From assembly GCF_016808095.1 (NCBI RefSeq), contig NC_068970.1, positions 14,614,501 to 14,678,500 of the forward strand: DNA of 64,000 nucleotides. The letters are read 5' to 3'. Positions 23,410-36,398 of this stretch are shown here, piece by piece. The notes under the pieces were generated by a model. It saw only the letters and a list, made by a program, of their open reading frames with translations. It had not been told where the DNA came from and ran no database searches. The first letter of the stretch is position 1, and each line of letters starts with the position of its first letter. Made by a program: the position numbers and the translations under genes. This stretch comes from Vigna angularis (taxonomy: Eukaryota > Streptophyta > Magnoliopsida > Fabales > Fabaceae).

Positions 23410-25769
23410 CTAGTCCCAGCTATTTTTACTCCTCCTAAATGCTTTCTTATCTGAAAGCACCTTCTTGCTTTTAAGGCGTTTCTGTTCACCTATAGCAGCC
23501 CTTCAAAATTGCAAATTGATTAACAGCGGTCAGTTACATATTCTTCACCACCAAGTGATTCTAGTGTAATAGAAGACAAGCAAAATTGTACCCAAAATAA
23601 GAAATTGTATTGAACGGAAGAAATAGAAAACATAGAAAGCGAAGTGCATTACATCTTGGCAATTTTCTTTTTTTGCTCTTCTGAGGGAGGTGGCGGGACA
23701 TATGATGCTGCATCAATGATTTCCTATTTTTTGCCAGTAAATATTCAGAAAAGCACCATTGCTAAGTAAAACCCAGCTTTCAGGAACAAGAAAAGATGTG
23801 AATAGAATCAATCTGTGTTGTTTAAAAGGAGAGGGGGAGGGGGAGATTACATAACTTAAGTCTAACATCCAAATAAGCACATCATATCAAAGATGACGCT
23901 AACCAGGAGGGATCCAGCATAATAATACTTTTAAAGGGAGACACTTGCATTCATGTTCTCTCAAAATATTTTGCATACACTGCAATAAAACTAAGAAATT
24001 TCTCTTCCCATTTCGTGTTCCTCACTAGTCTTTATACTGGATGCAAATAATTATACCATGGACTAATGGTATACATGATTCGCAGTACAATTTGGTACGT
24101 GGGACGAGACTTTTCTAGATATGTGGAACAGAGGGGTAAACCCATTTGGTTTGCTATTTCATATGGAAGTGCAAGTCATTAAATTTAACTCTACTAATAC
24201 ATACTAAAGTTAATAGATACTAAAATTAACAACATATGACGCAAGAAAGTTTTTGTGCTAGCACTAGGTACATTATTTGAACACTGACTTCAAGTGATGT
24301 TGTGCACTTTGTTTGCACAATGCATCAGTCATACTTTATTTTAAAAGAATCATCCAGTTATTATGTATCTCCTAGTGGCCAACTCCTTCGGATACAGATT
24401 GCAGAGCCTTCCCAAACACAGAAGCAGGAAGCCTCACATATGCAGAAGCAGAGTAAAGACACTGTCCTATGTTCCACAAGGCCTCAATACTGCGAGGCTA
24501 TTCGCTACAATGGGTATTTTGGGTCACAAACAAGTGACAATTGGAATGAAAGTTCCAAAATGTGGAAATGAAAATCAACAAACTCAACAATGAAGGGAAA
24601 AAAGCCAATAAGTAATAGGGAAGAACAGAAAGGAATTATAGTAAAATACACTTTGACAATAACACCTGATGCTTTGCCAAAACATTTTTTTAACAATTTC
24701 AATAAAAAAATTATATCTAAACTTTCCTATGTTACCTGAAGCTTTGCCAAAGCATCCTCAATGTTACCCCTGAGGAGAAAAACAAAAATGGTAGAATAAG
24801 AAAACCAATCTTGCAACATAAACGGAAAGAGGCAACCAACACATACTAGAAAAGGGAAGAAACAAACTTCTGCGTTCTAGTTTTGGTTGAAGAAATCACG
24901 AGCTCCCCATCCTTGTTAATACGGTTCTTCTCCTACCCAGAACCAACAAAACTAAAAATTATTCAAAAAGACAAGGTAGATGATCATTCAAACCAAGAGT
25001 AGAACAACAATATTTAAGGCTAAAAACAGGTGACCAGACAAGATACACAGTATGCAATTTGTACACTACTAGATGTACACATCAAATTTTAATACACAAC
25101 ATCTATGGCTTTTGTAAACAGATTACGAGAAAATGTTGCGGCAGAAAATACCGTTTGCAAAATCTTGTCCCTAACCCTGTCACTCAACCAATGTGCATTT
25201 TTAACGTTGAAGCGCATGTCCACCTTGGTGTTCACTGTCCAATCAATAATCAACTTAATGAGCCCCAATGTGGCACAAAGAGATATAATACAACGAAATA
25301 GGAACAAACAAAACATTCATGGAACACAACCTTTATTGACATTCTGACCACCGGGTCCTCCACTTCTAGCAAAGCTCACTGTAACATGATCTGAAACCAA
25401 AAAAAAAAAAGACAAAAGCTATTAACTTTCTATCTCTTTGCTTATTTTTGTTTTAAATTGACAAATGGATAAGGAACCTATGGTGATTTTAGGAGGAGGG
25501 GTTTGGTCGGCGGAGAGAGCACGGTGTTCGGCTTGTTGAAGAAGTTGATTGACCTGCGACAGCCGAGCCGAAACTCTGTTGGCGCCATGGGAGTCTGAGG
25601 AAGCGCATCGAATTGCAGGGTTCAACGAGCGTCCTAATTGATGTGATAGTGAGAAGTGCGAAGGAGGATAAACCCCGCGAAGACGAAGTGATGTAAAGGG
25701 AAGTGTGGAAGAAGAGAGTTGCAACATCTCCTTCACCACCAATACCATTCTAGTAGCGCCTGTAGCCAT
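23410..25769 (-). CDS. Organellar class I release-factor-like protein (ICT1/peptidyl-tRNA hydrolase type) with GGQ motif
   Basis: Seven exons on the minus strand: 25478-25769, 25331-25390, 25152-25234, 24868-24932, 24736-24769, 23653-23723, 23410-23500. The total is 696 nt (231 aa) and all junctions are GT-AG and in frame. The first ~65 residues (LQLSSSTLPFTSLRLRG, then acid-poor) look like a plastid or mitochondrial transit peptide. The RF-1 domain follows: FARSGGPGGQNVNKVNTKV contains the universal GGQ that triggers peptidyl-tRNA hydrolysis, split between exons 2 and 3 just after it. The tail is lysine/arginine-rich (KSKKVLSDKKAFRRSK), as in ICT1/YaeJ proteins that bind stalled ribosomes. 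The codon-recognition domains of RF1/RF2 are absent. Inference: it rescues stalled organellar ribosomes. The start is the first ATG of the exon 1 frame; M8 is an alternative. Confidence 0.92.
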
Positions 25770-27601
25770 AGATCAAACCACAACCTTAACCTTCCCCAGT
25801 TTTTGTCTTTCCCATATTGTGGTTGCTCTTGCTCTTCAATTTGCGTTATGCTACAGCTTTTTTTTTTTTTTGACCTTTTACATTTATTTATTGTAAGTGA
25901 AAAAGAGACTTATATGTCATTCATTTTACATTTATTAACTGTCTATGACTTTTAAAATTAGATAAAAAATTCTTTATTATTTTTAAAATTAAAAAAAATA
26001 TTTTTAAAATTAAAAGGATAATTTTTCATCATTTTTAAAGAAATTTCTTCATTATTTTTTAAATTATAAATAATATTTTTAAAATTATAAGGAAAATTTT
26101 AATTTATATCTAAAATTAGAAGAAAATGATAATTTATTTTCAAAATTAGAATGAAAATTATTTATTATTTTTATAATTAGATAAAAAAATTCTCCATTAT
26201 TTTTAAACCAACTCTAACCCTACTTTTAAAAATAAAAAATCAAACATAAATATAATTATTATATTCTAATAATGTAACCAGAGTTAGTTTAAAAACAATG
26301 AAAAAAATATTTAATAAAAATGTAAATTTTAATAAAAATTAAATTTAATATGAATTTATAAAGGAATAGAATTGAGATTTAATTGAATAAAATTAATAAA
26401 AATTAATATAGATTGAACAAAATTAACGAAAATTAAAAATAAATTAAATATAAGATATTAACACGTGACATTAACGTTATCATTCACAAACTGTTAACAC
26501 AAATTTCAATCTTTAAAACCAAACTAGATTAGTAATCAACCAAAGATATATTTACTCAGGTTCAATCATTAATATTATAACACATAAACAATATCATACA
26601 TATAACACTATTAATTTCTCTTACCGCGTAAAAAAAACACCTTACTTAATTCTCCTCACAAAATTATAGTTCTCATAATATACTTAAATTATGCAAATAA
26701 AATCGTGATTAGAAATCTAAACGCATCCCTCTGACCATAGATAATCAGATATTCATTTTGAGCTATTTTGAATCACATACATTAAACAACACATGCAACT
26801 AAAAATAGTGACAAACTTAGAAAAGAAAATAAAAATGAACTTACTTTTCTCTTAACTCCAATTTATTGGATTTGTAAAGTTATAAACAATGATTACTCTT
26901 AAATTTTAAAATCTTCAAATAGATCAAGAATGAGACAATGAGTATAGAAGATAAATAATGATTTTAAAAAAAGTACTTAGAAAGATAGTAATTTTATAAA
27001 ATGAAAATTAATTATCATAAATTCTATTTATAATTTGATATTTTATTAATAAAATAATTGAATGTTATCATTAAAATTTCTATTACTTCTAAACTATTTT
27101 CTATATATTTACATATCTGAATAAATTCATATTTTTAGCTTTTACTTAGTCATGTTTTAAATCGTTTTTTAAGAATTTGTTTAATCTTGCTCTTAAGAAA
27201 ATTGTTTCTTATATATTAAACTTTTGTTAGGTCGACGAAATTGGATGTGTGTTATGTAAAATCTCTCCAATAATAGATTCTTTTTAAGCGTTAAACAATT
27301 TATTCGATATATTCTAATTTTAAGTTTCAGATATTTCACTAAGATGCATCTATTGGAGATATATTGTTTTATTTAGATTAAGGAATGGAAATGATGGAGT
27401 AAAGAAAGGAAAGAAAAGAAAAAAAAATGGTAATAATTTATATATGTTAATGTTCATAACTTTATAAAATAATTTAATGTAGAAATATAAATTATAATTA
27501 AAATAAAGAAAAATCATTGTAAAATATTAAGAAAAAAATTATATTTTACAACAACAAATTAAAATTATTTCACGGAATACTAAAAGTTAAATTATTCCTA
27601 C

Positions 27602-27633
<32 letters not shown>

Positions 27634-27645
27634 ACACACACACAC

Positions 27646-27720
<75 letters not shown>

Positions 27721-30061
27721 ATGAATAATCATTACACAATTATATAATTTAGTGAATGTTTGTTTAATTTATAATTTATCTTCTTCTTTTTACACTTTCC
27801 TTACTCACCAATTTATCCAAATGACATTCATTGGTGCATTTCCTTCCTCTTCAATTATACTTGATACAAAAGGGTTAGGACTGTTTAAAGTAATATAATA
27901 CGGTGATATCCGTTCAAAGCCAACAAATATTTCATAATTGTTTCTTCTCAATCAAAATAGTCTAATATATTTCTTAACTTATTTATTTAAAAAGGCAAGA
28001 CTTTAAACTATTTGAAAAAGCAAAACGCAAAACTAATATGTTTGATTAATTAAATAACAACATTTCAACATTATTGTTGTTATTCTTACAAAATTTATCA
28101 TCATTATTATTACTATTATTGTTATTCCAGTTTAATAAATTAAAAGATCTATACATGAAATAACTAAATTTATCATCTAGTTCAACCAATTAATTATTTG
28201 TATCTTGTACACCAACTCTAATATTTTTTTTAGTATGAAAAATATTTGTATAACATCAAAACACATTAAATTAATATCTTGAGAAAAATCTATACTATTT
28301 AATAGTAGAGATAGTTACAAATGTGTATTGATTGACATGTATTTAGAGAAATCATATTCGAAACACAATTTATTTAAAGTTTTATTATAGTTAATACGGG
28401 TAACGAGAAGTACTTTTTCCCTATTAGATTTTTCTTTTTATAAAGTTAGATTTTTCTAACTCATACATGATTATTTCTAACTCATATATAACTTGAAGAA
28501 ATAATCTTAAAAATGAAAGAGATAATCACCAAAACATCATAATTCATAGTTCAATACCTTCATGCTCATAATTCATCGATTATTTTTAAGTTGCATTTGA
28601 TTAGAACATAACAAATCAATTATAAAAGTTTGGTAAGAAAAATAAATAAAACATATTACTTACATAGTACATGTTCACATTGTTAAGTTCATGCTTCTGA
28701 CTTTTCATAATACAAATGTATAAACTATTTGAATGATGCAAAATTTTTATATTTTAAGGATCAAATGATAGTTAACATAGTAATTAATTTTTTGAAATGG
28801 TAGAAACATAATAATTTATTAGTCGTAATGATAACATACATTTCATTAATACACAACAATGATAAACTTTGTTTTGGGAAAAAAATCATTAGAGGAATAT
28901 GAAAGTTGGAACTTAGTGTTGTTTCAAATAAAGTTTTTTTTGTAAGATCGTAAGTATGAGAATAGATTCATAAAAAAATTAATAAAATATATGAAGAAAT
29001 AAAAGTGTTGTTCGATTTCAGTCAAATGAAACACCAAACTTTGGAAAATTTGGGTGAGCAGCTTGAAACCATGCCTTAAACCAATGTATTATAAAATTGA
29101 TGTTAACGTAAGACATAGACCAATTGAAGATAACATAAAGCTCACAAATTAAAGCAACAAAGTATAAAATTAAATATCCTTAAACATAATGAACACAATG
29201 TTCAATTTTTCAAAAACTATTTTTAACTTTTCTTTATCTTGCTTGGAGTTATATTCATATGGATCTTCATTTAGAGTTTATTTCGAGAAGAGGTGAGCAG
29301 ATTTCCAACTTAATTATGTGTAATATCATAGATTTTTATTATGGAAACAAGTTAGCCATTATCATATTTTAAGTTCTTTTGCCAATAATATCATTATTTT
29401 TTGTCAACCTTAATAACTAAACATTTGTTACTGATCAATTTGTAATATTATACTTCCTTTAGGTATAGGTGTGTTCCTCTAATGGTTTTAGACTATTTTA
29501 AAATTTGTACTATAAATAATATAAAAAAAAAAACAACTTCTCTAAAATTGTAGCAGAATTTACATAAAATTGTCCAACCAGGTTGAATATCAATATCTTA
29601 TCACCTTTTCATATTCAATCAGTTCATGATGTATATCTTTTCCTCACCTAAGAACAATTACATGATACACTCATTAATTGAACTTATTATTTCTAATATA
29701 GAAGTTAATATTATTCTATCGTTTAAATACTCCAAATTGTCCAAGTAATCTACCGATTCGGAATGATAAATTTTGCAATATCTTCGTATGGATTTCTATT
29801 TTGACGAATAAACTTTTAAGGAATTTCAACATTATTTTCTAATGAAACTCAAAAAGCTAGAGACTAAATCTATTACATTTATATTATGTAACGAGAATAA
29901 ATCAATTGAATTTTCTAATGAATTCTATCTTTTTTTTTTTTATGTTTAATGTGATCATTTATCTTTAGAAATTCGATCTAATATTTTATGTTTGTAAAAT
30001 ATGTTAAATTAATTACTTTATCATTTTAATTTGTTTTAAATTAAATTCATGTATACTATAT
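25770..30061. other. AT-rich intergenic stretch
   Basis: About 4.3 kb with no recognisable gene. 25960-26250 is built from degenerate AATTTTTAAAATTA-type units in loose tandem. The region includes the compound microsatellite at 27604-27720. Open frames are short and unconvincing. Confidence 0.5.
27604..27720. repeat. Compound microsatellite (TTA)n-(CA)n-(TA)n
   Basis: Runs of TTA (about 10 units), then CA (about 7), then TA interrupted regularly by CATATA. Such compound loci are usually polymorphic. Confidence 0.9.
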
Positions 30062-31135
30062 ATAAATGTAATGGTATGTAAAATTAATAAAGGGGCCTTT
30101 GGACCTTACGTGGGACAGTCAGGTCCATCAGATCAAAGGCACGTGACCTTAGCATGGGTCTTTTTCCTAAGTCAATTTTTCACTCTGCCAACTTTTTCCT
30201 TCTCTCTCTAAAAACTCATCTTCTAAATATTGCTCTGCCTTCTCTCTAAAATATCACCCTGTTCAACAGTTCAATTTTTGAATAGGTGCTGCTCAAACGT
30301 TCACCGCATCAAGGGCTCCGTAACGGACCGAACGGGTTCTTGTTCCAACCGGTAAGTCACTTTCTCCTTTTCTCCACCGTTTTTAGCACCTAGGGCATTG
30401 CTATTTTACTGAATGCATGCCACTAGAAGTGTTCTACTTCAAATTTGTGGTAATTTCTAGCCTAAAAAGCTAATTCTATCACCATTGGGTGATTTATAAG
30501 GTGTCTTTGAATTTTGCTGTGAGGAGCACTATTTAGATCATCCTGTCAAGTAAACTGTGAAGTTTTCTAGATAAGGGGAGCTAATTATTTTTGTATGAAT
30601 TTATTTTATACAAATATATGCAGGTTGAATGTTGAACTGGTGTGTTTGTGAAGCTGTTCTACGATGTTAATTTTTATTGGATAATTATAACTGAGACTAT
30701 GGAATTGTGCTTAAATAATTTATGCTTTGGTGTTGAACTGGTACATGTGGCAATTATGTTTGTAAGTGTCTTTGGTGAAATTAATCTGTTTTGGTTGAAA
30801 TTGTCCTGATTTGAGGGTTTGGAGTAAGGGCTCTATGATAGCATGTATATGGGCAGGTACTGTTTAAGGTTACTGTGAGGGGAAGGGTGATATATATAAT
30901 TGGATATTTGATGTCTAGAACAGTGTAGGACAGTTTTAATAACTTAGATAATTAAATCATAACTTGTTAAAAGCCTTTCTTTGTTGGTAGGATAAAGGAG
31001 ACTTAAAAACGCACATCCCTGATCATAGAGCAGCTCTGGCCTGGTCCAGTACGTTGTGACTAGTCATATGTGCTAGCACCGAAGGTGAGTCTGATGCGTT
31101 CAGACATCTGAACCCTCTCCGGTGACCAATTGGGG

Positions 31136-31243
31136 GAAAGTAAGATCTCTAATATGATGAAAATTAGACAAGTAGTTTATCAAATAAGAGAAAGTAAGAT
31201 CTCTAATATGATGAAAATTAGACAAGTAGTTTATCAAATAAGA
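31136..31243. repeat. 54-bp tandem duplication
   Basis: Two copies (31136-31189 and 31190-31243) starting GAAAGTAAGATCTC appear identical. They sit inside the candidate solo LTR. Confidence 0.9.
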
Positions 31244-31245
31244 AC

Positions 31246-31527
31246 CATGATATATATATATATATTAACATATGAAACGTATGATATAAATTGTTATCAT
31301 AATATATATATATATATATATATGTATGTATATTATTAAATGTTATGAAAATATAAGTTAGGAAAGCATGATATATATATTATATTAACATATGAAACGT
31401 ATGATATAAATTGTTATCATAATATATATATATATATATATGTATGTATATTATTAAATGTTATGAAAATATAAGTTAGGAAAGCATGATATATATATTA
31501 TATTAACATATGATATAAATTGTTATC

Positions 31528-31608
<81 letters not shown>

Positions 31609-31610
31609 GA
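31246..31610. repeat. Tandem array of ~110-130-bp AT-rich units with embedded (AT)n
   Basis: Units starting CATGATATATAT begin at 31246, 31377 and 31485. They share AACATATGAAACGTATG (lost from the third), TTGTTATCAT, an (AT)n run and a TTATGAAAATATAAGTTAGG tail. Length differences come from the (AT)n tract, which expands to about 68 bp in the last unit (31530-31597). Confidence 0.85.
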
Positions 31611-32225
31611 ACGTAAACTGGTGTGTGGAGGGGATCTCACTCATTTTTTTTATTCTGTTTGGATTGATTGATGTTGTTGGATTGACAGGATGTATGTATG
31701 GTGTTCTTGAGTGGTTGTAAAGCATATGAATGTGAACTATGATGTAATTGAGTATGAAGTGGACATCTCAGGTTGAGATGATTGAAAGTGATGTGTGGGG
31801 TGTTGTGGTTGTTCTGTATAACTGTATGGAGCTTTGAACTGATATGTCTATCCCTACACTCGAAGCATTGTTCATGCTCAAATAGAGGAGTAGAAGGAGG
31901 TTTTCGTCTATAGTCTTAGAGTTTAGACATAAACAGATGGGGGATTTACCTTGCATAGTGTTGGGGAGTGTCAGTTGAACTATGCAAGTGCAAAGACGAC
32001 AGTTATACCAATACGAATGAGTCGTGTGAGTGTTTGAGTCATGCTTTAAAGTGGTATGTCTTGATTGTTCTTTATATGTAGCTAAGCACGATGATATTTA
32101 TTGATTGAACTATATAATTACTACTTGTTTATCTAGCTAATCATGCAGTATTAGGATTTCTAAATTTAAATTAACGTTATTTTGAAATACTTGTGGTTAT
32201 TATATATTTGGGATGTCACAATAAA

Positions 32226-33196
32226 CCTTAGCATTATAGAAAAATATCAAAATAAACTTCCTTCAAACATTTAATAAAACAATATTTAAAAAGAACACAA
32301 ATAATATTTCTTTTCTTAGATTATTTTCACATATGTCATTGACGTAAGAATTATTTTTAATTTTTATTTTACCGCAATTAACAAAATATTAAAAATTCAT
32401 AAGAATTTAAAAAGACGAGTCTCAAAGTTATGCATGTAAAAATGGTACTCCACCATATTAGCGCTTTTAATTAACATTTGTAATTCTATCGTGTTAGCTT
32501 CACATTAATTAACATGATATTATTTTTTAACAACCAGGTAATCTATATGATAGACAAATTTATTTATTGTTTTACTTTTTTAAGAATCTTAAATCATACA
32601 ATTTTAAGAAATTAAAATTTTCATATTTTATGTACATATATGTATTGGCCTAATAGTAATTTCATTGGTCTAAAAAAGTTACAAAACTACATTGGAAGAC
32701 TCATCATCTATCTAACAAGAATGATCCAATTGAATAATTTTCATTTTTAATTAGTAGATTGATTTGTATAATCCTACCCAATCGCAGTTCTCCAAATCAC
32801 ATAACAAGAATTAATTAAAGTAGAATTAATCGATTCTGGACATGTAGTAAGAAAACATCAGGCACACGTTCTTGGCACGAAAACATCTCACGCAAACCAG
32901 AAAACATAAAAAAAGTAAACAACTCATGCATGGCGATAGAGGACGATATTAATTTGATGTATTAAGGTCATAATGTCGGTCTTAAACCCCTATCATCACC
33001 ATAACAATTGCAATGGACAAACCATCCTATTGAATATTGGGAAAGGGAAGAAGAAACATATTAACAGTAACAGTAGTAAGGTGATATACCTGTAGGGAAA
33101 GGGAAGAAGAAACGCATAAGAGTAACAGTACTAACTAACATGACGACGCTGTGTACATCGCTAATTGATTCTAAGTATTTTAGCAACATTAAAGCC
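32226..33196. other. AT-rich intergenic region
   Basis: No gene recognised. The last part (33000-33196) has a repeated GGGAAAGGGAAGAAGAAAC phrase (33038 and 33097) and is probably 3' UTR of the minus-strand MLF gene. Confidence 0.4.
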
Positions 33197-36100
33197 TTAA
33201 TTTCGGCCACGCCCTACTCCTGGACGGTTGTATGGACTGCCACCGTTTGAATGTGCCCTTGCTCTCCTGTATTCGCCAGAAGAACCAACTTCATTTGATT
33301 CAGATATTCCTGTCACCTGATGGCTATGCTCCGATGAAGGAAGTGCCCAACCTCCCCGCCTCGCCTGCTCAGCCTGTCCATTACTACCGCTAGCTTCTGA
33401 AACACCCAAGAGCACAAATTTAAAAGGACAAACAACAATTCAACCGTAGCTCCTTTTAAAGTGAAAAATATACTTTCAACATACTGGAAGTTTGCAAATG
33501 TAATACATAACCAAAAGTAAATGAACATAAAGAAGAATACCCGAAACGTACTGGAAGAATTATTTCATAGTGTGAGCGAATGTGGGAGTTGAAGGAATGA
33601 TGAAAGGAAGATGTCAGAAAAAGAGCTCGAGAATGGAAATACAAACATAGTGGTGCTACGAAAGTGCCCGTGAATAAGCTGGTCTAGTAGTTTTTTTTTA
33701 AGGAAAACCTAGCAGCTTTGAAAAATAGTAAAAATGCATTTCATTCATTAAAACTGATTTCTGTGGAAAAAAAAACAATAATGATGCCCATCATTTTTGT
33801 ACCGAGCTTGATAGATGCAAAAACAATATAGTGGGATAGCTCGTCATAGGATGACCACTATTCTGAATTATTTACGCATAGTAAGTAACTAAATACGCAC
33901 CTGTTTTCTTCAAAGAGAAAAGAGAATAACAATTAACAAAAGAGAACACTAGAAACCAAAAGAACAGGGGTAAAATGCAGGTGTCAGAAGTGGGGGGTCG
34001 CACTCAGGACGCAGAGCATTTCACGAAGACATTGCTCCAAAAAATAAAAAAACTTGTGCATTGTTAAAACTCAAAACTTAAGGTTTAAGAGCATTTAAAA
34101 AGTTTAGGAATACTTCACTGGTGCAAGCCAAATTGCAAACAAGTGCGTAACAGGCGCTTACAGCCATGACACTAAACCGTGTGCTATTATACTGTGCAAA
34201 CAGCAGCCCTAGCCACTCTACCACCATAGCACACTATTGATAATACAGTAAATTACTTTATTTTGTTCAATTCTAGTTATTCAAGTACATTAATAGTTAT
34301 AATCCAATGAGTAAATTACAATATTTAGCAGATATTTGTTAAAAGAATATAGTTAAGGAAACTATGGAAACATATATGTAAACATATAACAGTAAATATC
34401 ATAATAAATATATAACTGTAAATATCCTATTGTAAATGGTAGAGATATCTTCCAGTAAATAGAGATAATTACTCACCAATACTCCCAGTCCATCCAGGCA
34501 TATAGTTTTGACCCTTCTTTTTCCATTCTTCTTCAAAGCCAGTAAGTTCCTCTACAATATCACAACTCAAAAACCTTTCAGGAATGCAGACATACAAGAA
34601 TACGAAAGTGTGAAAGTAATCTCATATATCCCGAATAGTGGTTCAAAACCATCATATCTCGATAGTGAATAGCAGGATGATCACAACTATCAAATTTCTA
34701 TACATAACAAATAATTTCCATCACAAGTACATAAATGCTACAAAAATAGCCATAATTAATTGCATATTAACAGCTAAAGTCATAATTCTAGCCAAACACA
34801 GGAGTCAAAAACAAGAAGGGTCATGCAAGTAAAATAAAAGGAAAAAAAAAGTACAGAGACAAAGGTCAATGTAAGGTTTACCTATCTGAACTGAACACAA
34901 CAGTGAAAAAAGGAGAAAACAAAACATAGACATATAACATATCATACGCACAAATGTGAAAAACAAAACATAAGTCCCTTTTTGAGGTGAACAGAACCCC
35001 AAGGATGTTATCAGAGTAAAGACCACAGAAAGAGTCCCAAAGAATGTGGGTTAGCTGGAAACTCAGAAGAGAGCTACGGGACAGATGGTTGCATTAAATA
35101 GTCACTGCTATATAAAGTTGCAACAAACCAGCCTTCCATCAAAGGGGCCATTGCTGCAACCGTAGGCAACAATACAATAGCAGCACTATAACGAACCATT
35201 GACTACTATGGTCATATGATATCACACCATACTTTCACGAATATCATATACATGACCTACCTTCATTTATATTGTGCAAAGTCTGCATAGTATCCACCCT
35301 ACCATCGGAATGCAGTTTCTTGGAGAGGGAATGACCCTACAAAACATCACATATAAGTAAAACCACATGATTAAGAGAACTGTTATAAGTTAAAGAATTA
35401 AAAGTTAACAGCAAAAAGTTATTCCAAAACCAAAACAAATGAATCTACCATAGCAACCAAAGAGAATGTATAAGTATACCTTGCCATGAATGCCTCTAGA
35501 AATTAAGTGAGAAGCTTCTCTTTTTGAACTATCAGCCTCCTTGCTCTCTTCAAAGGTCACCTAACACAGAAAAAATGGCATCAGAAAAACAACATTCTGC
35601 AAATCTTTCACTATAGCTTTTAATCAACAATTAAAATGCTTACTCCATCACTCCCACTCCTTCTTGTCCTTGAGGAGGTATAATACGTTCCATTTGCACC
35701 ACCATAGCTAACTGTTGAGCTCTGGAAGTAGAAGCTTTGAGATTGAGGCTGAGGCCCAGTTGTAATGACTCTATTGTACTCATTTCCAGAGTACAAATGT
35801 CTGCTCTTCTTCCCTGCAACGTGAATTATAATAATCAGAGTAAGCAAATCCTAGCTGACCCTTGTTAGAGATAGACCAAAAGCCCCAACTGCTGAAGGAG
35901 AAGACATGCATTACCTTCAGTTTCATCATCTGGATGTTCAACTGAAGGTTCATCATTTGACCTACTATGCTTTCTTGGATTTTCTTTCCTCTCTTCTGTT
36001 GTGTCCTCGTTTTCATCATCAGAGTCCAATTCCTGAATGATTGGTCCCCTTTGTCTACTAGGCTCTGGAGCTTGATGGTCAAGGAACCCAGACGGATGCA

Positions 36101-36398
36101 CCCGCGGGAATTGATGTTGAATAAACCCGGATGGTTGCATCCCTGGGACTTGATGCTGAAGAAACCCAGATGGATGCATACCCGGTGGAAAAGGAAATCC
36201 AGTAGAACTACCAAAGGAACTAGATTCAAACAGCCCTCCAAAAGGCTGGGTGAAGAAAGGATCGTCAAACGGGTCCCTACCCCCAAAAAAGCTTGACATT
36301 AAACTCCTGGGAGGTCCAAAGGAACCAAACCCTCCAAACCCACCAAAAGGGTCACCAAAATTGGAGAAAGGATCCCTGCCACCTCCGCGTCCTTGCAT
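33197..36398 (-). CDS. Myeloid leukemia factor (MLF/Mlf1IP) family protein
   Basis: Six exons on the minus strand: 35915-36398, 35644-35813, 35480-35560, 35261-35336, 34477-34551, 33197-33396. The total is 1086 nt (361 aa) with GT-AG introns. The N-terminus (~1-60) is rich in Gly, Phe and Asp with DPF repeats. Residues ~70-110 carry three copies of a 13-residue unit (HPSGFLQHQ, QPSGFIQHQ, HPSGFLDHQ). An acidic/charged stretch follows (ELDSDDENEDTTEERKE). The conserved MLF core is in exons 2-4: QSFYFQSSTVSYGG, SRTRRSGSDGV, SHLISRGIHGKGHSLSKKL. The C-terminus is Gly/Arg/Ser-rich (GVGRGRN). In animals MLF proteins act as nucleo-cytoplasmic adaptors and chaperone cofactors; the plant role is poorly known. 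No membrane segment. The gene probably also has 5' UTR sequence between 36399 and 36960. Confidence 0.9.

Larger units (their letters stand above)
30067..32220 (+). repeat. Candidate solo LTR of a Ty3/gypsy element
   Basis: 2154 bp beginning TGTAATGG and ending GGGATGTCACA, close in length and ending style to the Tekay LTR in this window (TGTAAGACCC...GGGATGTTACA on its sense strand). It is flanked by identical 5-bp ATAAA on both sides (30062-30066 and 32221-32225), as expected for a target-site duplication. It encodes no protein. There is a donor-like CCGGTAAGTC near 30350 and a G-box (CACGTG, 30140-30145) near the left end, where U3 would lie. No internal gag-pol is adjacent, so recombination to a solo LTR would explain it. 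ATAAA is a common word in this DNA, so the boundary is not proven. Confidence 0.55.

Noticed and set aside
27604..27720. Possible CRISPR-like or regular array
   Set aside because: It is a compound di- and trinucleotide microsatellite without spacers.
35620..36296. Alternative minus-strand and plus-strand frames across the MLF exons
   Set aside because: They are out of frame with the conserved MLF core; the spliced model recovers the family motifs in order.
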